Positions 56,857 to 64,000 of a DNA stretch of 64,000 bases are shown here, piece after piece. The stretch covers positions 124,921-188,920 of the forward strand of contig NZ_LMFV01000034.1 of assembly GCF_001427285.1 (NCBI RefSeq), given 5' to 3'. A model generated the notes under the pieces. That model searched no databases. It saw nothing but the letters and a program-made list of their open reading frames with translations, and was not told where the DNA came from. Position numbers and translations under genes: made by a program. The stretch comes from Mesorhizobium sp. Root552. GTDB taxonomy: Bacteria > Pseudomonadota > Alphaproteobacteria > Rhizobiales > Rhizobiaceae. Numbering within the stretch: position 1 is the first letter of the stretch; each line of letters opens with the position of its first letter.

Positions 56857-57006
56857 GCCGATCTCCAACGACTGAAGTCGCGGATTGGTGGACCAAGGCC
56901 TCCCCTATGGCAAGGCCGGGCGGCGCGGCACGCCGTCGCGCCGAACACGACAGGTTGCGTATTGCTCCGACAAATTCTAATCGAAACCGGCAACAGAGAT
57001 ATTCAT

Positions 57007-57222
57007 ATGCCCGTTCGGCTGAAGAAACTCATCGGTACGATCCTGCTTGTCGCGCTGGTCGTCATTTATGCGCTGGTGGCCACCATCGTCGCCGTGGCGC
57101 AACTGTCCGAGTCGGGTCCGGTCGTACATCTCCTTTTCTTCCTGGTCAGCGGCCTGCTTTGGATATTGCCGGCAATGGCGATCATCAAATGGATGATTGT
57201 GGAGCCGAAACAGAAGGGCTGA
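57007..57222 (+). CDS. DUF2842 small membrane protein
   Basis: A 71-residue protein, MPVRLKKLIGTILLVALVVIY..., with two membrane helices (residues 8-30 and 42-62) and a basic C-terminus. It matches DUF2842, an uncharacterised alphaproteobacterial family often next to ctaA, as here with a shared 150-bp divergent promoter region. A link to cytochrome oxidase assembly is only suggested by position. Confidence 0.85.
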   Translation: MPVRLKKLIGTILLVALVVIYALVATIVAVAQLSESGPVVHLLFFLVSGLLWILPAMAIIKWMIVEPKQKG

Positions 57223-57304
57223 AGGCCTCCTGCGAGCCGGTTGCCTATAAGTTGCAAAGGCCCGTCATCCTTTCATTTATCTTTTGGCCCTAGGCTTCCG
57301 TTCA

Positions 57305-58579
57305 ATGCCAATGTCCAAAAGAAGCGCTGGCGCGATGGCCCGTGGCTCAATGATGATTGATGCTGCCCCGTCAGTTGCGAGGCTCGACCAATCGAAGACC
57401 GACGCCATGAACGCCGCATCGTTTGAAGCGCGCATTACCGCGTCCGTAGAATGCACACCGGATGCAGCCATAAGCGGATATGAAGATTTGTGCCGGACAG
57501 CGGCCTTCGCTCCGTCGCAAAGTGCGTTGTGGGTATCCAACTGGATTGCCGAATGCCGGCCGGATTTCCTGATTGCCACCTTGTATTCGGATGATCTGCC
57601 GATCCTCGCACTGCCACTGGAAGTCGTATCGGCCGGCCCTTTCCGCATTGCCCAGTTCATGGGCGGACGGCACGCCAATGGAAATTTCCCGGCCGCCGAC
57701 CTGGAGCGTCTGCCAAGGGATATGACACGGCCGCTGGCGCTGCTGCTGGAAGCGGTTTCCAGACTGCGCCCGGACATCGACGTGATCGCGCTCAATCGCC
57801 TGCTGCCGGAACTGGATGGCAGGCCCAACCCGTTCCTGATTTTCCCAAACTCCAGCAGTCCCAACGTTTCTCTTGCGGTCGATCTCGCAGGAGGCTTCGA
57901 AGCCTTGCTTGAGCGCCCGAATGGCGTTCGCAAGCAGAAGAAACACCGTTGGCAGGCGCGCAAACTCGAAGCCTCCGGGCCGTGCAGGCGGATCGAAGCG
58001 AAGACCCCGGAAGACGTCATTGCACTGCTCGAAGCTTTCTTCGCCATGAAGGACGCGCGTTTCAGGAAAATGGGCATTGCCAATGTTTTCGCTGCCCCTG
58101 AGGTTCGAAGCTTTTTCGCAAAACTGTTTGTCGATGCCTTGAGCCAGCCCCAGCCTCCGTTCGTGCTTCATGGCCTGGAAGTCGGTGGGATATTGCGGGC
58201 CATCACCGGGTCAAGCCGTTGTGGAACGCGCCTGATCTGCGAATTCGGGTCGATAACAGACGACGAGCTTGCCCATGCCAGCCCCGGCGGCTTCCTGTTC
58301 TTTGACAACATTCGCGAAGCCTGCGAGCAAGATTTTGCGATCTATGACTTTTCCGTCGGAGATGAGCCGTACAAGCGAAACTGGTGTGATCTGGAGATCC
58401 AGCACAGGGAAGTTCTGCTGTCCCTGACGATGAAGGGCCGCGCCTTCGCCTTTGGCCTGCACCAGAACGCCAGGCTGACCGCCTATATCAAGAACAACCC
58501 GGCGATCTGGCACTTGATGAAACGCGTGCGACGCAAGGCAATCGGCCAAAGCCTGCCTGACAGCCGCGACGACGGCTAG
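57305..58579 (+). CDS. GNAT-superfamily protein, CelD/BcsL (Acetyltransf_6) type
   Basis: A roughly 424-residue protein. The C-terminal half matches the Acetyltransf_6 domain seen in CelD/BcsL proteins: FEALLERPNGVRKQKKHRWQARKLEASG (split around residues 200-230), then FFAMKDARFRKMGIANVF and the FLFFDNIREACEQDFAIYDFSVGDEPYKRNWCD end. It may transfer an acyl or aminoacyl group to a polysaccharide or peptidoglycan precursor, but the substrate is unknown. Several ATGs within the first 20 codons are possible and no strong ribosome site distinguishes them. It stands alone. Confidence 0.8.
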   Translation: MPMSKRSAGAMARGSMMIDAAPSVARLDQSKTDAMNAASFEARITASVECTPDAAISGYEDLCRTAAFAPSQSALWVSNWIAECRPDFLIATLYSDDLPILALPLEVVSAGPFRIAQFMGGRHANGNFPAADLERLPRDMTRPLALLLEAVSRLRPDIDVIALNRLLPELDGRPNPFLIFPNSSSPNVSLAVDLAGGFEALLERPNGVRKQKKHRWQARKLEASGPCRRIEAKTPEDVIALLEAFFAMKDARFRKMGIANVFAAPEVRSFFAKLFVDALSQPQPPFVLHGLEVGGILRAITGSSRCGTRLICEFGSITDDELAHASPGGFLFFDNIREACEQDFAIYDFSVGDEPYKRNWCDLEIQHREVLLSLTMKGRAFAFGLHQNARLTAYIKNNPAIWHLMKRVRRKAIGQSLPDSRDDG

Positions 58580-58675
58580 GGTGTTCGAAATGGCGAGAGA
58601 TACATGGAGAAGTCCGTAGGTCGGGCGGATTCGCACCGGCTAAAGTGTCGCAAGCCTTGAAAGGCTTCAGCCTTC

Positions 58676-58981
58676 CTAGGCACCCACAGTCTCCGGCACC
58701 GCGAGTACATCGGCGGAAAAGCGCAATTCGCGCAGAGGCCTGACCGCCCGCGTCGTAGCCTCGTAGAGGGGATGCGCCTTGAAGGCATCCAACGCTGCAT
58801 CGTCTTCGAACTCGGCGTATACGACGATGTCGATGTCGTTGGCGTAGAGATCGACCTTGCGATTGACGGTAACTTCGAAATGGCGGGAATGCTGAATACG
58901 CCCGAGCGCCGTCAAGCCGGATCGCACCGTCTCGACATCGACGGCGGCTTTGACTGTGAAGAACACGATGTGCCGGATCAA
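58676..58981 (-). CDS. Dabb-domain (stress-responsive A/B barrel) protein
   Basis: A 101-residue ferredoxin-like Dabb domain starting IRHIVFFTVK, with TALGRIQHSRHFEVTVNRK, DIVVYAEFEDDAALDAFKAHPLY and a final FSADV. I place the start at TTG 58981 because AGGAGG lies 5 nt upstream and the product then begins at the family N-terminus. An ATG 12 codons earlier (59017) adds non-homologous residues. The function is unknown; members are often dimeric. Confidence 0.85.
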   Translation of the reverse strand: MIRHIVFFTVKAAVDVETVRSGLTALGRIQHSRHFEVTVNRKVDLYANDIDIVVYAEFEDDAALDAFKAHPLYEATTRAVRPLRELRFSADVLAVPETVGA

Positions 58982-59119
58982 CTCGGCCTCCTGATGGAAA
59001 TCTGACCTGCCGGACATGCCATCACAGGCAGTACTGTTGTGGGGCGTTTTGGTTCAGACAAATTGCCGCGTCAATCGGCACGATGTCGCGCCACCTGGCC
59101 CGCGAGGTCGCAAAGCAGG

Positions 59120-59248
59120 TCAGCCAGTAACCATCCGCACGACGTTCTTCACACTGCGGACTGAAAAATCCAAGTATTGGCCATCGTTATAAAGGCCGTC
59201 CCAGATGACTAGAAGAGCCAAGCTGACGATGATGATGACGTAGCGCAT
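59120..59248 (-). CDS. Small membrane protein, 42 residues
   Basis: An ORF of 42 residues, MRYVIIIVSLALLVIWDGLYN..., ending NVVRMVTG. It has one hydrophobic helix (residues 3-17) with a basic start, then a mixed C-terminal half (DFSVRSVKNVVRM). It looks like a real small inner-membrane protein: balanced composition, no rare-codon bias and an isolated position in a 450-bp gap between the Dabb and cyclo-ligase genes. The ribosome site is weak. I recognise no family. The rest of this gap holds nothing I can support. Confidence 0.6.
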   Translation of the reverse strand: MRYVIIIVSLALLVIWDGLYNDGQYLDFSVRSVKNVVRMVTG

Positions 59249-59431
59249 GACCTTGGTTAGCGCATATCAACGCAGACAGCTATAGCGGTTATGCAACTGT
59301 CGGCCAATCCCGCGCAGTACAACGCCTGCGGCAAAAAGCTCAGCGCCGGCAGTCGATAAAATATCGTCAAGCGACACACATTGCGTCACTATACTTTTCA
59401 AACACGACGAATAATCGGGCGGAGGACGACT

Positions 59432-60028
59432 ATGGCTGGCAGCGACAATCCGGCACCCATGACGGATTGGGCAGACATCCGCCAATGGCGCAAGGCGGAA
59501 CGGGAACGCCTGATCGCCGCACGGCTTGCCGTTTCCGCCGATACCCGCGCAGCGATGTCGGCCCGCATTGCGGAGGGCCTGGATCGCGTGATCGGCGACC
59601 CTTCAGGGCGCATGGTCAGCCTTTACTGGCCGTTTCGAGGCGAGCCGGACCTACGCCCCTGGATGGAAAGCATCAACGCCCGCGGCGGACGGACAGCGCT
59701 GCCGCTCGTGATCGAAAAAGGCCAGCCGCTCGTTTTCAAGGCCTACAAATCCGGTGACCGTCTGGAAAAGGGCGTCTGGAATATCCCGATCCCTGCCGAG
59801 GGCGATCCGGTTTATCCCGACATCGTCATCTCGCCGATCGTTGGCGTCGATCCTGGCAACTACCGGCTAGGCTATGGCGGCGGCTTCTTCGACCGAACGC
59901 TTGCGGCGATGCCATTCAAGCCGCTCGTCATCGGCATCGGCTACGAATTGCAGCGCATTGCGACCATCTACCCGCAGACGCACGACATTCCGATGGACAA
60001 GATCGTGACAGAGGCTTCCGCCGCCTGA
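59432..60028 (+). CDS. 5-formyltetrahydrofolate cyclo-ligase
   Basis: A 198-residue enzyme converting 5-formyl-THF to 5,10-methenyl-THF with ATP. RQWRKAERERLIAARLAVS at the N-terminus and PDIVISPIVGVDPGNYRLGYGGGFFDRTLA near residues 140-170 contain the conserved Gly-rich YGGGFYDR-type motif (here GGGFFDR). GGAGGACGACT precedes the ATG at 59432; an upstream frame adds 17 residues. I found no convincing 6S RNA in the 180 bp upstream. Confidence 0.93.
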   Translation: MAGSDNPAPMTDWADIRQWRKAERERLIAARLAVSADTRAAMSARIAEGLDRVIGDPSGRMVSLYWPFRGEPDLRPWMESINARGGRTALPLVIEKGQPLVFKAYKSGDRLEKGVWNIPIPAEGDPVYPDIVISPIVGVDPGNYRLGYGGGFFDRTLAAMPFKPLVIGIGYELQRIATIYPQTHDIPMDKIVTEASAA

Positions 60029-60039
60029 ATCCTGTTTCG

Positions 60040-60513
60040 TCAGACGAGTTCCGGCTTCAGGCCAAGAGCCGTGCGGTCGATGATCTCGCGAAGGGCGAAG
60101 GACGAATTGATCTTCGTCACATGCGGCATCGCGGACAGCCATTCCTTGTGGATGCGCTCATAGTCGGCAAGGTCCTTTGCGGCGATGCGCAGGACATAAT
60201 CGTATTCGCCCGACATCAGGTGGCAGGAAAGCACATTGGGACAGCGTTTGATCGCAGCCTCGAAGTCGGACAGGGTCTTCTCGAACTGGCCGGAAAGCGA
60301 TATGTGCACGATGACCGTTGTCTGGTGACCGAGCGCGGCATTGGAAAGCTGGGCGTGATAGCCCCTGATCGTGCCGGACCGCTCCAGATTGTCCAACCGC
60401 CGCGAACAGGCGGACTGAGACAGGCCGACCTTCTCCGCCAACGCCGCGTTGGGCATGCGGCCATCTTTCTGAAGCGTATCGAGAATAGCGATATCGATCC
60501 TATCCAGTGCCAT
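60040..60513 (-). CDS. Lrp/AsnC-family regulator, probably of ald
   Basis: A 157-residue transcription factor. The N-terminal helix-turn-helix reads ALDRIDIAILDTLQKDGRMPNAALAEKVGLSQSACSRRLDNLE (helices about 5-50). The C-terminal RAM-type ligand domain begins near GYHAQLSNAALGHQTTV and has the HLMSGEYDYVLRI strand. The divergent alanine dehydrogenase and a near-palindromic site between them suggest control of ald, as AldR does elsewhere. I took MALDRIDI as start; 28 codons further upstream are not typical. Confidence 0.88.
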   Translation of the reverse strand: MALDRIDIAILDTLQKDGRMPNAALAEKVGLSQSACSRRLDNLERSGTIRGYHAQLSNAALGHQTTVIVHISLSGQFEKTLSDFEAAIKRCPNVLSCHLMSGEYDYVLRIAAKDLADYERIHKEWLSAMPHVTKINSSFALREIIDRTALGLKPELV

Positions 60514-60540
60514 TTTTCGTGAATCCTGCGACAAATATGC

Positions 60541-60557
60541 ATTGTTGCGCAAGCAAT
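60541..60557. promoter_or_regulatory. Candidate Lrp-type operator between the regulator and ald
   Basis: ATTGTTGCGCAAGCAAT is a near-palindrome around TTGCGCAA in the 153-bp divergent region. Position and AT-G/C pattern fit an Lrp/AsnC binding site. This is inference from symmetry only. Confidence 0.4.
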
Positions 60558-60666
60558 AACGAAGATTGGACGCCCGAGCAAGCACCTTCGCAAACACATG
60601 CGAGGCGATTCATGAAAGACTGCTGATATTGCAGGCGATGACGGAACGGCCTGGAGGAGACAAAAA

Positions 60667-61782
60667 ATGCGCGTCGGATGCCCCAAGGAAATCAAGAATC
60701 ATGAATATCGTGTCGGACTGACGCCTGGGTCGGTTCGAGAGTACGTTGCCCATGGGCACGAAGTACTGGTCGAGACCGGCGCAGGCGGCGGCATCGGCGC
60801 CGACGACAACGCCTATCGCGCCGCCGGCGCGGCAATTGCCGCCACGGCCGCCGATGTGTTCGCCAAGTCCGACATGATCGTCAAGGTCAAGGAACCGCAG
60901 CCCAACGAATGGGTGCAGTTGCGCGAAGGCCAGATCCTCTACACCTATCTCCACCTCGCTCCCGATCCGGAGCAGACCAAGGGCCTGATCGGCTCAGGCG
61001 TGACCGCCATCGCTTACGAGACAGTCACCGACGACCGTGGCGGCCTGCCGTTGCTTGCGCCGATGTCGGAGGTCGCGGGCCGCCTGTCGATCCAGGCTGG
61101 CGCAACCGCGCTACAGAAGGCCAATGGCGGACGCGGTGTGCTGTTGGGCGGCGTGCCCGGCGTTCCGCCCGGCAAGGTCACGGTTCTGGGCGGCGGCGTC
61201 GTCGGCCTGCACGCAGCCAGGATGGCTGCCGGGCTCGGTGCCGACGTCACCATCATCGACCGCTCGATCCCGCGCCTGCGTCAGCTCGACGACCTGTTTG
61301 GCGGTCGCATCCACACGCGCTATTCGACGGTCGAGGCCCTGGAGGAGGAATGCTTCTCCGCCGACATCATCGTCGGCGCGGTGCTGATCCCCGGCGCTGC
61401 GGCCCCCAAGCTCGTCACCCGCGAGATGCTGTCGGGCATGAAGAAAGGTGCGGTTCTGGTGGACGTGGCCATCGACCAGGGCGGTTGCTTCGAAACCTCG
61501 CATGCGACCACGCACGCCGACCCCACTTATGAGATCGACGGCGTCATTCATTATTGCGTGGCCAACATGCCGGGTGCGGTGCCGGTGACATCGGCGCATG
61601 CGCTCAACAATGCGACATTGCACTATGGCCTGCAGCTTGCCGACAAGGGCTTGAAGGCGCTGGTGGACGATCAGCATCTGCGCAACGGATTGAACATTCA
61701 CAAAGGCAGGATCACCAACAGGGCAGTGGCCGAAGCGCTCGGTTACGAGATGTCCGAGCCGAAATCAGTATTGGCCGCCTGA
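60667..61782 (+). CDS. ald: Alanine dehydrogenase
   Basis: A 371-residue NAD-dependent enzyme interconverting L-alanine and pyruvate plus ammonia. MRVGCPKEIKNHEYRVGLTPGSV at the N-terminus, MIVKVKEPQPNEW, YLHLAPDPEQT and SEVAGRLSIQAGATALQ carry the substrate Lys and His. GKVTVLGGGVVGLHAARMAAG is the NAD-binding motif (about 170-190), and the terminal region is standard. GGAGGAGACAAAAA precedes the ATG. Divergent from an Lrp-type regulator. In rhizobia Ald matters for alanine catabolism. Confidence 0.96.
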   Translation: MRVGCPKEIKNHEYRVGLTPGSVREYVAHGHEVLVETGAGGGIGADDNAYRAAGAAIAATAADVFAKSDMIVKVKEPQPNEWVQLREGQILYTYLHLAPDPEQTKGLIGSGVTAIAYETVTDDRGGLPLLAPMSEVAGRLSIQAGATALQKANGGRGVLLGGVPGVPPGKVTVLGGGVVGLHAARMAAGLGADVTIIDRSIPRLRQLDDLFGGRIHTRYSTVEALEEECFSADIIVGAVLIPGAAAPKLVTREMLSGMKKGAVLVDVAIDQGGCFETSHATTHADPTYEIDGVIHYCVANMPGAVPVTSAHALNNATLHYGLQLADKGLKALVDDQHLRNGLNIHKGRITNRAVAEALGYEMSEPKSVLAA

Positions 61783-61801
61783 AGCGAAAAACACTAAAAT
61801 G

Positions 61802-61832
61802 ATGCCCGCGAGACGTTCTCGCGGGCATTTTT
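61802..61832 (+). terminator. Rho-independent terminator after ald
   Basis: The perfect stem ATGCCCGCGAG / CTCGCGGGCAT has a 5-nt loop and is followed by TTTT. It starts 20 nt after the stop. Confidence 0.92.
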
Positions 61833-61982
61833 GCGCGTGAAAGAGCGGTTTTGACGCTTTGATCTACACCATTCGGCTGAATCCGGCTGATCGATTTGAT
61901 TAGAATAGTTGCATATGGGTTACACCCAAAACGTCTGGCTTATGGTACTTACAACCTATAGGTTTGACTTTGGGGACTTGAA

Positions 61983-63320
61983 ATGCTGCGGGGATCTCGC
62001 TCGAAAACTCTTCTTCTTTGCACATCAGCTTTGCTGGTTTGGGGTGGGGCTGCTTACGCCGCCGACCCTCAGCTTCCAGCCGAAGCGCCATCCGGCTTCA
62101 ACTGGGGCGGTGCATATGTAGGCGCAGGCGTTGGGGTTGGCGCTGTTGTGCATCGCTTTGAAATTACCGACGGCGTCGACTCGGCAAGCTTCAATGGGCT
62201 CGGCGGTGAAGGCGTGTTTGGCGAGGTAACCGCCGGCTACGACTACATGGTCTCGGAGCGCGTTCTGCTGGGCGGCTTCATCGACGCACACTTCGGCAAT
62301 ATCGGTCCAGCGATCGAAGCCAGCACCGGTGGCGTCACGGTAGCTGATATCGAACTTACTAACAGCTACGGTTTCGACGTCGGCGCGAGACTGGGCTACC
62401 TCGTCGCTCCTTCCACCCTCGCCTACGTGCTGGGCGGCTACGGCTGGCAGCACTTCGAGCTCGATGGCAGTATTCCCGGCGGGCCGGCGATATCGGCAAG
62501 TGAGGACCGCAGCGGATACATCCTGGGCGTCGGCATGGAAACGGCCGTTTCCGGCAACTGGACCCTGAAGACCGAGTATCGCTACTCTGACTACGGCAAC
62601 GACACGATCGCCGACCTCGGCGGGACGCTGCTCAACATCCAGCCATCGACACACACGTTCCACGTCGGCGCAAACTACCGCTTCGGCGCGCAAAATGGCG
62701 GGGGCGCCTCGTTTGCGGCGGCGTCCTATGACTGGACAGGCTTCTATGCAGGCGGCGCGCTGGGCGCCGGCTCGGTGGTGCACGACCTGTCCATCAATCC
62801 CGGCGGCGGGATCATCGACGTGAACGGTCTCGGCGGCGAAGGCGTATTCGGAGAGGCCAACGTGGGCTACGACCACGATTTCGGAACCTGGGTCGCGGGC
62901 GTCATGCTCGACGCGCGCTACTCCGGCATTTCAACCGATATCGACGCCGCGGCTCTTGGTTTCGATGCGAAGCTGGAAGCCGACTACGGCTTCGACGTGC
63001 TGGCTCGCGCCGGCATGAAGGTCAATGAATCGACCCTGGCCTATGTTCTCGGCGGCTACAGCTGGCAGCATTTCGATCTCAACGCGGCCGCAGGCGGCGC
63101 ACCGTCGACCTCGCTGATCGATTGGGACTCAAGCGGCTTCTCGCTTGGCGGCGGACTTGAAACGGCGGTGACCGACAACGTGACCGTCGGACTGGAATAT
63201 CGCTACACACAGTTTGCCGACAAGGATTTCTCGGCTCAACTCGGCGCACCTCCCGGCACCGTGGAAGTGGAACCATCGTTCCACACTGCCCGTTTTGGTC
63301 TCAAATACAAGTTCAACTGA
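61983..63320 (+). CDS. Outer-membrane protein with two beta-barrel units
   Basis: A 445-residue protein. The signal peptide (SKTLLLCTSALLVWGGAAYA) is cleaved about residue 27. Two homologous units of about 200 residues follow: unit 1 from WGGAYVGAGVGVGAVVH and unit 2 from WTGFYAGGALGAGSVVH. Each contains NGLGGEGVFGE, LAYVLGGYxWQHFELD-like and a METAV/LETAV ... EYRY segment, ending in an aromatic residue (YRFG and YKFN). Single units resemble rhizobial/Brucella Omp25-Omp31 8-strand barrels. GGGGAC precedes the ATG. Function unknown. Confidence 0.88.
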   Translation: MLRGSRSKTLLLCTSALLVWGGAAYAADPQLPAEAPSGFNWGGAYVGAGVGVGAVVHRFEITDGVDSASFNGLGGEGVFGEVTAGYDYMVSERVLLGGFIDAHFGNIGPAIEASTGGVTVADIELTNSYGFDVGARLGYLVAPSTLAYVLGGYGWQHFELDGSIPGGPAISASEDRSGYILGVGMETAVSGNWTLKTEYRYSDYGNDTIADLGGTLLNIQPSTHTFHVGANYRFGAQNGGGASFAAASYDWTGFYAGGALGAGSVVHDLSINPGGGIIDVNGLGGEGVFGEANVGYDHDFGTWVAGVMLDARYSGISTDIDAAALGFDAKLEADYGFDVLARAGMKVNESTLAYVLGGYSWQHFDLNAAAGGAPSTSLIDWDSSGFSLGGGLETAVTDNVTVGLEYRYTQFADKDFSAQLGAPPGTVEVEPSFHTARFGLKYKFN

Positions 63321-63342
63321 GACCTGGCGGACAAGCATTTGA

Positions 63343-63371
63343 GGGCTCGCAATCGCGAGCCCTTCTTTTTT
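63343..63371 (+). terminator. Rho-independent terminator after the outer-membrane protein
   Basis: The stem GGGCTCGC / GCGAGCCC has a 4-nt loop and is followed by TTCTTTTTT. It starts 23 nt after the stop. Confidence 0.9.
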
Positions 63372-63484
63372 ACTCCTGCGCAGAATCAGAAACTGAAGCC
63401 ATGACACGCGCGGGCGCGCGCACGCGTCAGGCGGCTCGATCGGTTTCAGGCTGCGCCGGGAGAGGGCACCAACGTGATCGCGCG

Positions 63485-64000
63485 TTAGACGCCGAGGGAC
63501 TTGAGCTTGCGGTGCAGCGCCGAGCGCTCCATGCCGATGAACTCGGCGGTTCGCGAGATATTGCCGCCGAACCGGTTGATCTGGGCGATCAGATAATCCT
63601 TCTCGAACTGCTCGCGCGCTTCGCGCAGCGGCAGCGCCATGATGTGCTGGTCCGACTGGTTGGGCGTACGCGGCATGACATCGCCGATCTCGGACGGCAG
63701 CAAATCCGCCGTGATTGGCGATTCGACGTCATCGCCGCGCGCAAGGATCATCAGGCGTTCGACATTGTTGCGTAGCTGGCGAACGTTTCCCGGCCAGTTG
63801 TGCGCCTGCAGAACCGCCATTGCGTCGTCGCCGATGCGCCGCGATTTCATGCCCGCCTGGCGGGCAATCTGCTTCATGAAATGATCGACCAGATAGGGGA
63901 TGTCCTCGCGCCGCTCGGCGAGACCCGGAACATTCACCGGCACCACTGCGAGGCGATGGTAAAGGTCTTCACGGAAACGACCATCCGCAATCATCGCCTC
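63485..64000 (-). CDS. ntrX: Sigma-54-type response regulator NtrX, C-terminal part
   Basis: 171 residues are visible; the 5' part with receiver domain and Walker A lies beyond the right edge. The AAA+ end reads FREDLYHRLAVVPVNVPGLAERREDIP, followed by NWPGNVRQLRNNVERLMILA. The Fis-type helix-turn-helix closes the protein with FEKDYLIAQINRFGGNISRTAEFIGMERSALHRKLKSLGV (split by eye). That C-terminus is typical of NtrX, partner of the NtrY sensor kinase in nitrogen and redox control. The symbol rests on similarity of the visible tail. Confidence 0.85.
   Translation of the reverse strand, partial: EAMIADGRFREDLYHRLAVVPVNVPGLAERREDIPYLVDHFMKQIARQAGMKSRRIGDDAMAVLQAHNWPGNVRQLRNNVERLMILARGDDVESPITADLLPSEIGDVMPRTPNQSDQHIMALPLREAREQFEKDYLIAQINRFGGNISRTAEFIGMERSALHRKLKSLGV

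Noticed and set aside
59249..59431. 6S RNA upstream of the 5-formyl-THF cyclo-ligase gene
   Set aside because: The genomic position is suggestive in other bacteria, but no long bulged hairpin is evident and the space is short.

Overview
This window looks like core chromosome of an alphaproteobacterium in the order Rhizobiales, most likely Mesorhizobium or a close relative in the Phyllobacteriaceae. The signs are high GC, linked aapJQMP and ppk-ppx genes, a fused secDF, DUF1127 and DUF2842 proteins, NtrX at the right edge, and several families of short palindromic intergenic repeats typical of that group. There is no prophage, no CRISPR array and no complete insertion sequence. The only mobile-looking DNA is a 267-bp MITE-like element and dispersed non-coding repeats.

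Layout, left to right. 0-10 kb: end of a CsbD-like gene, an exported phosphoesterase, a repeat-filled gap, fumC, two doxX paralogues, the ppk-ppx operon (polyphosphate synthesis and breakdown), an NDUFS6-like zinc protein and a flavin monooxygenase. 10-16 kb: the general L-amino-acid ABC transporter aapJQMP, then metC. 16-18 kb: tRNA-Pro, an NDUFS4-like protein, tRNA-Arg and an exported dienelactone-hydrolase-like protein. 18-23 kb: hdaA, an AI-2E-type membrane protein and a CDP-alcohol phosphatidyltransferase on the minus strand, divergent from purM-purN-sixA. 23-33 kb: a lone molybdopterin oxidoreductase, a small Cys-rich protein, a second copy of the left-hand repeat, an ABC-F ATPase, DinB-like protein, ndk, wrbA, a MoCF-domain protein, a stress protein, gpt and a NUDIX hydrolase. 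33-38 kb: an exported hypothetical protein, trigger factor, tRNA-Leu and a two-gene membrane operon. 38-44 kb: tandem DUF1127 genes followed by three hairpins, trmFO, NDUFAF6-like and NDUFAF3-like proteins, secDF and yajC. 44-50 kb: the MITE, a DUF815 ATPase and serS-surE-pcm-nlpD. 50-57 kb: maiA, a MaoC hydratase, a phasin, a DUF445 protein, an agmatinase-like protein, argC, an APH(6)-like kinase, ctaA and a DUF2842 protein. 57-64 kb: a GNAT protein, a Dabb protein, a small membrane protein, 5-formyl-THF cyclo-ligase, an Lrp-type regulator divergent from ald, a double-barrel outer-membrane protein and the 3' part of ntrX.

The most interesting locus is 37.8-38.4 kb. Two 46-residue DUF1127 proteins are followed directly by three tandem hairpins whose loops carry CCTCCTCCC (twice) or CCTCCC. 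These are anti-Shine-Dalgarno-like loops. The arrangement matches the CcsR or 'cuckoo' small-RNA loci described downstream of DUF1127 genes in other alphaproteobacteria. Other points of note: a roughly 400-bp structured non-coding repeat present twice in opposite orientation (1.6-2.0 and 25.9-26.3 kb); two small membrane proteins of 49 and 42 residues that standard length cut-offs would miss; four homologues of mitochondrial complex I accessory or assembly proteins; and an NlpD-type protein whose peptidase active site is degenerate.
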